This document shows, piece after piece, positions 57,871 through 64,000 of a stretch of DNA of 64,000 nt. The position numbers and the translations under genes were made by a program. Below the pieces are notes generated by a model, which was not told where the DNA came from, did not search any database, and saw nothing but the letters and a program-made list of their open reading frames with translations. Every line of letters starts with the position of its first letter. The stretch's first letter is position 1. This stretch comes from Blepharisma japonicum (Eukaryota > Ciliophora > Heterotrichea > Heterotrichida > Blepharismidae): NCBI GenBank assembly GCA_949751835.1, contig CATKHK010000008.1:1-64000 (forward strand), written 5' to 3'.

Positions 57871-58180
57871 CAAAATTATATCCACTAAATTATTTTTTGA
57901 AATTAATTGAAAATAAAATTAATTTAAATTATGAAAATTATTATTTAGAATGAAAAATATTTAAAAGCTTATAGAATTTTATATCAAAAATAATTTTTAA
58001 TAAAAATTTTAGAGCATTTTTTCTGTGTAGAAAAAGGCAAATTCCAAAAACTGGCAAAAACGACAAATTTTATAAAAATAGTAAAGATTATCAAAATTTG
58101 TATAAAAAAGGCAAATGTTGCAAAACAGCAACAAAAAAGCTTAATTAATCCAACCCGTGAGCGAACAATCTATTACTTTA

Positions 58181-58631
58181 TGCATGATAATAAAATTAAA
58201 GGTTTAAAATCAAATATTGCTAATAACTAACTTAATCGATGGAAAACTAGATCGAATGCCTATATAAGAGATAAAGCATGAGTCAATCAAGATGGCCAGC
58301 AGACGATATCTAGAGCTATTATCTCAGGCGAGAGCATAAAATGCTTTAGATTCTAATGATGCTTGTGCATAAATCAATAAACTAGATAGAGTTGCATCAA
58401 TATTCTCAGTCCCAAGAGCTAAATATCAAAATAGAAAACCACTGGTGAAGTCTTTGAATTTTCGAATGGAATGAAGCATGAACCATTTAATTGAAAATAC
58501 TTTGTCTTAATTTATATATTCGATATAATAGTTAGTGATTTTCTGAAACCTAAAAATTAACTATAGTTAAAATTTTCTAAGTTTCTAAAATATGATTAGT
58601 TTGACCTGAGAAGTCTGTACTGAAGTCTATT
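58181..58631 (-). pseudogene. Decayed partial copy 2 of the giant gene's 5' end
   Basis: About 450 bp, similar throughout to copy 1, starting with the same TGCATGATAATAAAATTAAA and ending with related text around 'GAAGTCT'. The gene-derived block is TCTCAGGCGAGAGCATAAAA. It also keeps 'TCTCAGTCCCAAGAGCTAAATATCAAAATAG', matching the gene at about 57076-57106. The copies are spaced 793 bp start to start, in tandem and in the same orientation as the gene. Confidence 0.82.
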
Positions 58632-58911
58632 GAAAACAGTTCTTGCTGCTTAATAGCATTTTGCTTATTCTCAGAGAGGGATTTCTCCCTAAAAGTCAGT
58701 TTGCTCACTTATAGAGTAAATTGATATTATTTAAGATTATAATTAATAATTAAAATTTCAAATCTGAGTTTAATACTCAATTGAATTCTTTTTTGCTTTT
58801 AGAACATATACTAGCCCTTTTGATCCTAAATAAAGTTACTTAATTACTCTTTGTAACGAAATCGTATTAATAAATTATTGTACAAAATTTGATTAATTAT
58901 ATATGCTCCAC

Positions 58912-59169
58912 TTAAAATAGCTCGCAATGACAAGAGGGCTGCTGAGTATTTTCGATAAATTGAGCTGTTGTGTTTCTTGTAGAATACAGAGAAATATCAA
59001 TAGTTGTTTCATCTGATTTATCAGATTGTGTTTCTATATAATCATCATCTAGCCCTTGAGCACAAGAGTACATTGTTTGTGTATAGCTGATTATACTTGG
59101 TAGGGAGCAGATTGTTTCTTTGTTTTCTCTGGGCTGCATTGGCAATTTAATTAAATTTATTAATGGCAT
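58912..59169 (-). CDS. Unknown small protein, 85 aa
   Basis: A clean ATG-to-TAA frame in a gene-poor area. The protein has an N-terminal hydrophobic-basic start (MPLINLIKLPMQPRENKE), then an acidic Ser/Thr/Asp-rich middle and a C-terminal 'SCHCELF' with two Cys. No TM segment or family is recognised. Its sequence is less AT-driven than random frames nearby, which argues for a real gene, but it is short and unsupported by homology. Confidence 0.5.
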   Translation of the reverse strand: MPLINLIKLPMQPRENKETICSLPSIISYTQTMYSCAQGLDDDYIETQSDKSDETTIDISLYSTRNTTAQFIENTQQPSCHCELF

Positions 59170-59617
59170 ATAAAATTATTTGATATTTTCAAATTCGTGA
59201 GAAATAAGTTAAGTTTTAGAATTCTCATAAATGTGATATAAACATCTCATAGAGTAAAAAAATTATAATGTGAATATGTATGAGGTATTGAAATTATTAT
59301 CCATATTATTGAGCAGTTTTTCAACAATATTTCAGAATTTACTTTAAATGCTCAAGAATTCAATGATAAAATTAGAAAATTTAAAAAGATATAGCTTTGA
59401 TGCATTCAAAATCTATTAAACTAAACATTTTCTTTAATACAATAAAAAATAACTTCCTAAAGTTTATGTGCCTGAAGAAAATACTTTTTAATAATTATTA
59501 AATTATTATAGTTATGAATTTTTCAAGATTATTTTATTTGCATATAAAATTTCACAAAAATATTCCTCAAACTAATATCATTTATCATAACTAACTCTAT
59601 TAGTTTAACTACTTAGC
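59170..59617. other. AT-rich intergenic region
   Basis: About 450 bp, very AT-rich, with no ORF, RNA gene or repeat that I can support. Confidence 0.5.
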
Positions 59618-61282
59618 TTATAACCTTGGTCCTGCAGCCTTAGTTTCTTTAGAAGCTCCAGACTCGTATTTCTTGAAGTTCTCAATGAATTCATGAGCAA
59701 GCTTAGTCAAAGTCTGGTCATATTGTGCCTTGTCTGCCCAAGTATTCTTTGGCATTAGAATCTTAGGGTCAACTCCTGGGCATGTTGTAGGGACATGAAG
59801 TCCGAAGATTGGAAGTTGTTGAGTAGGGACGTTGTCGAGTTCTCCAGCATGGATGGCATCAAGAATCTTTCTTGTAACCTTAAGGTCCATTCTTTTACCA
59901 ACGCCGAATTTCCCACCAGACCATCCAGTGTTAAGAAGCCAAGTGGTGGCTCCGTGCTTTCTGAGCTTAGCTGCAAGCATTTCTGCGTATACAGAAGGAT
60001 GTAGAGGTAAAAAGGCTTCACCAAAGCAAGCGGAGAAGGTTGATTCAGGGTCTTTAATTCCTACTTCAGTTCCTGCAACTTTTGCTGTGTATCCACTGAT
60101 AAAGTGATACATGGATTGTTCAGGAGTGAGTTTAGAAACAGGTGGAAGTACTCCAGAGGCATCACAAGTTAAGAAAATAACATTCTTAGGATGTCCTCCT
60201 ACAGCTGGGATTTTGACATTTGGAATATACTCAAGTGGGTATGAGAGCCTTGTATTTTCGGTAAGTGAAATGTTGCTGAAGTCAACTTCTCTTGTGCCTG
60301 GCTTGAAGCATACATTTTCAAGTACTGACCCAAACCTTACAGCGTCGTAAATTTCTGGCTCTTTTTCTCTGCTTAAGTTGATGCATTTTGCGTAGCAGCC
60401 ACCTTCGATGTTGAAGATTCCTTCATCGGTCCAGCAGTGCTCGTCATCTCCTATTAATTTTCTCTGAGGATCAGCACTTAAGGTAGTTTTTCCAGTGCCT
60501 GAAAGTCCGAAAAGCAAAGTTGTATCACCTTTTGGTCCTTCGTTAGCTGAAGCATGAAGAGAGACAACTCCGTGCTTCGTTGGCATGACGTAGTGCATAA
60601 CTCCGAAGATGCCTTTTTTCATTTCTCCTGCGTATTGGCTTCCTAAGATCACAAGTTTTTGATCTTTGAAATTGACGTTTACAGATGTCTGTGAGGTGAC
60701 GCCTTCTACGTGAGTGTCTGCTGGGAATTCTCCTGCGTTAAGAACGTGGAAATCAATGTGATCGAAGTCAGTTGCGAGCTGTTCTTCTGTTGGGCGAATT
60801 AACATATTGTGCATAAAAAGAGCATGATAAGCTCTTGTGCAAATTATTCGGACTTTAAGTCTGTATTTTGGATCCCAACCTACGTAGCCGTCTACAACGT
60901 AGAGATATGGCCTGTTGTTTAAGTAGTCAATTGCTCTTTGCTTATTGATTTCGTAGGATGCCTCAGAAAGAGGGATATTGACCTTTCCCCACCAAATGTT
61001 TTTTTCTGTGGTTTCTTCTTTGACAACTCTCTTTTCCTTTGGCGAGCGGCCAGTAGCAGAGGCTGAGTAAGCACACAAAGCACCTGTGCTAGAGACTGTA
61101 GTTGTCTTAGTGTATGGATTAGCTGGCTCTTTATCTAAGCATCTCTCATAGTATTCAGGAACCATGAGATTGCGGAAGATGTGTCTGTTAACTATTCCAA
61201 GTTTCTTTAAGTCTGGATGACCTGTCAAGTCATGGGTTTTTGAAACAAAAGACCTGCTTAAGATATTTAAGCGACCCAGCAT
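59618..61282 (-). CDS. PCK: Phosphoenolpyruvate carboxykinase (ATP-type)
   Basis: The 554-aa product is ATP-dependent PEP carboxykinase (EC 4.1.1.49), which converts oxaloacetate + ATP to PEP + ADP + CO2 at the start of gluconeogenesis. Family motifs are present: 'GALCAYSASATGRSPKEKRVV', the kinase-1 P-loop 'GLSGTGKTTLSADPQRKLIGDDEHCW' near residue 260, 'GIFNIEGGCYAKCINLSREKEPEIYDAVRFG' and 'NTGWSGGKFGVGKRMDL'. The N-terminus (MLGRLNILSRSFVSKTHDL) is basic and Ser-rich, compatible with a mitochondrial targeting sequence, though not proof of it. G+C content is higher than in neighbours and codon use looks like that of a highly expressed gene. It is full length with no intron. Confidence 0.96.
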   Translation of the reverse strand: MLGRLNILSRSFVSKTHDLTGHPDLKKLGIVNRHIFRNLMVPEYYERCLDKEPANPYTKTTTVSSTGALCAYSASATGRSPKEKRVVKEETTEKNIWWGKVNIPLSEASYEINKQRAIDYLNNRPYLYVVDGYVGWDPKYRLKVRIICTRAYHALFMHNMLIRPTEEQLATDFDHIDFHVLNAGEFPADTHVEGVTSQTSVNVNFKDQKLVILGSQYAGEMKKGIFGVMHYVMPTKHGVVSLHASANEGPKGDTTLLFGLSGTGKTTLSADPQRKLIGDDEHCWTDEGIFNIEGGCYAKCINLSREKEPEIYDAVRFGSVLENVCFKPGTREVDFSNISLTENTRLSYPLEYIPNVKIPAVGGHPKNVIFLTCDASGVLPPVSKLTPEQSMYHFISGYTAKVAGTEVGIKDPESTFSACFGEAFLPLHPSVYAEMLAAKLRKHGATTWLLNTGWSGGKFGVGKRMDLKVTRKILDAIHAGELDNVPTQQLPIFGLHVPTTCPGVDPKILMPKNTWADKAQYDQTLTKLAHEFIENFKKYESGASKETKAAGPRL

Positions 61283-61720
61283 AATTTATTATTGGCTAAG
61301 AGCGCAGATAATATGGGTGGCTGATATTAAAGATGATATTATTTAGACCTAGATTCTAAGACAGCTATAGTTTTCAAGCATAAATAAAATTATAATCCTC
61401 TCAAGGCTGCAAAAAATGGATTATAGAACAAGTAGAAGAAGTCTTTTTTTAAAAAGGTCTTTCGTCAAAAAATTAGATTTAATAGCAATTATGTATTTTA
61501 TAGTTATTTATTTTATTATAATTATTATATTTTGATATCAATAATTTTTGGGATTATCTAAGAATAAGATTTGCATTTCACCATCATAGTGTAAAATAAG
61601 ACCATTATTTAACATTATGTATAAAATAATTTGAGAAAACGAGAATTAGACACTTTTATATTGTTTAATATAATTTAGCTTACTATTCTATGTATTGTGA
61701 TACCACAACGAGTACTTAAA
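61283..61720. other. AT-rich intergenic region
   Basis: About 440 bp containing the promoter of the PEPCK gene and the 3' flank of the kinase gene. AT-rich; nothing else recognisable. Confidence 0.5.
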
Positions 61721-63079
61721 TTATCTCCTTGCTGGCGATGCTGCTTTATGTTCAAGCCTCTTTTTAATATTAGAAGGAGTTAGCATTCTATAGTGTTTTA
61801 CGCTAAAAATTGGAGAATTTCCATTACCTTGAGACATCCTAAGTGAAGAATCTGCAGTTAAGGGAGATTTGGAGGTTCCTTTAGAAAAAGGTGTCCAATC
61901 CCTCCCTTGTAAAGGTGTTTGATTTCTAGCTGTTTTATAAATTTTAGGATGATTTAACGGCGGAAGCACTGGAAATTTTCTCTTGCTTTCTTTTGGCTTT
62001 TCCTTATTATTTGCTATAAGTCTTTTAAGCTCGTATTCTTCTTTAAGTAAATTTAATCGATTTTTTAAAACTTCAGGAGTTCTTACTTCAATTTTTTTGT
62101 CTTCCGCATGATGTGTAATTGTTGCTTCATGGTTTTTGTTGTTTACTATACACGAGAATAGAATAGAGTATATAATTCCTTTTAATTTCAATTCTTCTCC
62201 ATATCGTTTGAAGATTTCGAAGGAAGTCAAAGGAATTTCTTTCCCAGAACGAAGGATTCAAGGATGATTTAAAGCCTGAGAAGCTGTGTAGCGTTCTAGT
62301 GGGACCATTTCTGTCAGTTTTAAGAATAATGATTTAGCTTCTTTTGAAAAGTTTTGGTGGAAATGCCATTTTGGCCTTTTTAATTTTTCTAAATATGTTG
62401 AGACTTTTTCATTTGGCTTTGCTAAAGGATGAGAATTATTACTCAAAATCATATAGAGTAAAATTCCACAGCTCCAAATATCAACTGTTTTACTATATGA
62501 CTGTGAAGAAGCCTGCTCTGGAGCCATGAACAGTAAAGTCCCGCACTTTTCGTTTTCCATAAAATGTTTATAGCGAGAGTCATATAGAGTGCTGAGCCCA
62601 AAATCAATAATTTTAACACAACTTAAGTCTTGGTTATCTGGAACTAAAATATTTTCTGGCTTTATATCCCTGTGGATTAAATTTTTGTCATGTATATACA
62701 CTACAGCTTGTAAAATCCCTTTCATAATTTGAGATGCCTGAAGATCACTAATTTGATTTTTGTGTATGTATTGCTTTAGATTTCCCCCGTATATCATTTC
62801 CATTACTATAAATAGTCGTAAATCAGTCTCTTTTAGATGCTTGAAATTTATGATATTTGGGTGACTTAAGGAGGACAAAATTTCGGCCTCCTGTTTTAAT
62901 TCAGAGACCCTTCCTTGTTTAACGTTATGCTTTTCAATTATTTTTATAGCTACTTCTTCTCCTGTACTTTTATCAATTGCGTGGATCACTTTTCCGAAAC
63001 TTCCACTACCTATTGTGTCAATATAAACATAAAAATCAGAGAATTTGTCGTGGTATTCTCCTTTGTCGAATTCTTCCAT
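61721..63079 (-). CDS. CAMK-like serine/threonine protein kinase, 452 aa
   Basis: The kinase domain spans about residues 17-276: glycine loop GSGSFGKV, VAIK lysine (AIKII), 'HRDIKPENIL' catalytic loop, 'DFGL' Mg motif, 'GTLLFMAPEQ' for the APE position, 'DIWSCGILLYMIL' and the end 'ALNHPW' with Trp from TGA 62258-62260. All catalytic residues are present, so it should be active. The HRDIKPEN and the SLSHPNII/HPW phrases are of the CAMK/CDPK type, but no EF-hands follow. The C-terminal 170 residues are basic, Pro/Ser-rich and likely regulatory. The start MEEFDKGEYHDKF is the first ATG. Confidence 0.93.
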
Positions 63080-63636
63080 TTTGTCAATTTAGTGAAAATT
63101 ATGTCGAAAGGACAACAATTTCGAGGATTATTTATTATTTTTGTAGGCTTGATTTATTTTTTTTAAGTTTTGTTGAATATTTGTTTGGGAGAAAAATTAA
63201 TTTTTATTTATTTACAATTGCTATGGCGCTTTAGAAATCGTAAGATCTGTTAAATTATGCATCTAGATAGCTAAAACCTAAAAAAAAAGAGATCAATAAG
63301 AATATTAAAAAATAAAATAATCTTCTACTGCATGGACACTATTTCCCAGCATTATTATCTTAAAGGTTTAATCCAATTCTAATTCCTTCTATTCAATCAC
63401 TCTAAATTCTCTATATCATCTATGATAATCAAAGAAGTGGATAATTAAATTTTCTTATAACAATTATAACACAAATTTCATGCTTCACAATATAAATCAA
63501 TTTAAACCTGCAATTTTCCAGAGGAATAGAAAAATAGCATAATATCTTTCCTTTAAATTTGTATAACTTCAAAAGGCTAATATCTTTATCTTCACTAAAT
63601 ATCAATTAGTATCTTCATTTATATTGCATCACATAA
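63080..63636. other. AT-rich divergent intergenic region
   Basis: About 555 bp between divergent genes with presumed promoters of both. Short open frames here are AT-driven and unconvincing; no RNA gene or repeat is seen. Confidence 0.5.
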
Positions 63637-64000
63637 ATGATCCATTCATATTGAAAGTGGGTAGGAGCTCTTGCTGCTGGATCAGGATTAAGATTTTTAA
63701 TTTATGGCAAAGAACCAAAAACAACCCGAGAATATATGCTCCCAACATTAAGCACAAGACAAGAAAATATCAAAGCTTTGAAATACAAAGAATATGATAT
63801 ATTAGTTATAGGAGGAGGTGCCACAGGTGCAGGAATTGCTTTAGAGGCTGCCTCAAGAGGTCTATCTTGTGGTCTGATTGAAAGAGGCGATTTTGCCTCC
63901 CAGACATCCAGCAAGTCTACCAAACTTTTGCACGGAGGAGTCAGATATCTTGAAAAAGCTGTAAAAGGAGAAAATATCTACGAAAACCTTTTATTAGTAT
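63637..64000 (+). CDS. GPD2: Mitochondrial FAD-dependent glycerol-3-phosphate dehydrogenase, 5' part
   Basis: The gene is cut by the right edge after about 121 codons. The frame begins at ATG 63637 and includes a TGA (Trp, '[15 protein letters not shown]'). A hydrophobic N-terminal segment (about residues 7-23) is compatible with inner-membrane anchoring or import. The FAD-binding dinucleotide fold follows ('[23 protein letters not shown]', GxGxxG as GGGATGAG), then '[21 protein letters not shown]', the family signature. The enzyme oxidises glycerol-3-phosphate to dihydroxyacetone phosphate and feeds electrons to ubiquinone. The later domains lie outside the window. Confidence 0.92.

Larger units (their letters stand above)
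57297..58911. other. 1.6-kb non-coding region behind the giant gene
   Basis: The region has no usable ORF. The first 90 nt should hold the promoter of the giant gene. Two related degenerate copies of that gene's 5' part follow (57388-57870 and 58181-58631; separate entries). Between them, at about 58020-58140, a 'GGCAAA'-containing phrase recurs in an A-rich context (AAAAAGGCAAATTCC, AAACTGGCAAAAACG, AAAAAAGGCAAATGT). A small hairpin with AGGGA/TCCCT arms lies near 58678-58691. Confidence 0.55.

Noticed and set aside
57388-58631. Repeat pair considered as a transposon or MITE
   Set aside because: There are no terminal inverted repeats or target-site duplications that I can see, and the central parts align with the neighbouring giant gene, so partial gene duplication explains them better.
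62915-63234. Plus-strand ORFs opposite the kinase start and in the adjacent gap
   Set aside because: They are Phe/Ile-rich shadows of the kinase N-terminus and AT-rich spacer, with no protein-like pattern.
1-64000. tRNA genes, CRISPR arrays, IS elements, retroelements and virus-like elements
   Set aside because: No cloverleaf with a T-loop GTTCGA core in a non-coding gap, no spaced repeat array and no transposase, integrase, reverse transcriptase or capsid-like frame was seen by eye.

Overview
The window is a stretch of somatic (macronuclear-type) DNA from a ciliate, most likely a heterotrich close to Blepharisma. Three things visible in the sequence support this. (1) UGA is read as tryptophan: many clear genes (FAN-type BEACH/WD40 protein, K+ channel, tubulin ligase-like enzyme, RBR ubiquitin ligase, TRAPPC8, protein kinase) run through in-frame TGA codons exactly where the family has Trp, and every gene stops at TAA or TAG. 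(2) Introns are 15 nt long; four are seen, all GT...AG with an A at position 10. (3) Genes are dense and the intergenic DNA is AT-rich, with some convergent neighbours only 2-30 nt apart. UGA=Trp plus 15-nt introns fits Blepharisma better than Stentor (standard code); the species is an inference.

Layout. 1-202 is the 3' end of the large-subunit (28S) rRNA gene, followed by a 0.75-kb spacer. 951-5373: a FAN/NSMAF-like BEACH-WD40 gene, an unknown basic protein and a stand-alone HAT-repeat protein matching the C-terminus of Rrp5. 5376-8177 (minus): a small unknown gene and a voltage-gated, cyclic-nucleotide-domain K+ channel with a CCHC zinc knuckle on its tail. 8633-16690: a coiled-coil protein with a tandem SIFDELKP-type repeat, an LRR protein, two unknown or coiled-coil proteins, SEC13 and a mitochondrial carrier. 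17168-25824: SF-assemblin, small unknown genes, mitochondrial bL27, SEC61 alpha, TRAPPC8 and an atypical Arf-like GTPase. 25906-31393: a tandem pair of four-TM paralogues with very different, highly charged loops. 31828-45645: coiled-coil and ankyrin proteins, proteasome subunit PSMA3, a two-TM protein, a 1,499-aa DUF4378-like/IQ coiled-coil protein, a membrane-anchored RBR ubiquitin ligase and a TTLL enzyme. 46044-57296 (minus): one giant gene (about 3,745 aa) with a signal peptide, beta-rich repeats, a GCC2/GCC3-like cysteine-rich array and 9-10 TM segments. Behind its start lie two decayed tandem copies of its own 5' end. 58912-64000: a small unknown gene, ATP-type PEP carboxykinase, a Ser/Thr kinase and the start of mitochondrial FAD-glycerol-3-phosphate dehydrogenase.

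How the genes relate. There is no operon logic. Themes recur by function: secretory pathway (SEC61 alpha, SEC13, TRAPPC8, Arf-like GTPase, possible Sec3-like coil), cytoskeleton and basal bodies (SF-assemblin, TTLL, DUF4378-like protein, several coiled coils), membrane signalling (K+ channel, giant receptor-like protein, four-TM pair) and mitochondrial metabolism (bL27m, carrier, PEPCK, GPD2). I saw no transposon, virus-like element, tRNA, CRISPR array or telomere. The most unusual items are the giant gene with its decayed 5' copies, the hypervariable four-TM pair, the zinc-knuckle K+ channel, the Arf-like protein lacking key GTPase residues, and the direct linkage of rDNA to protein genes.
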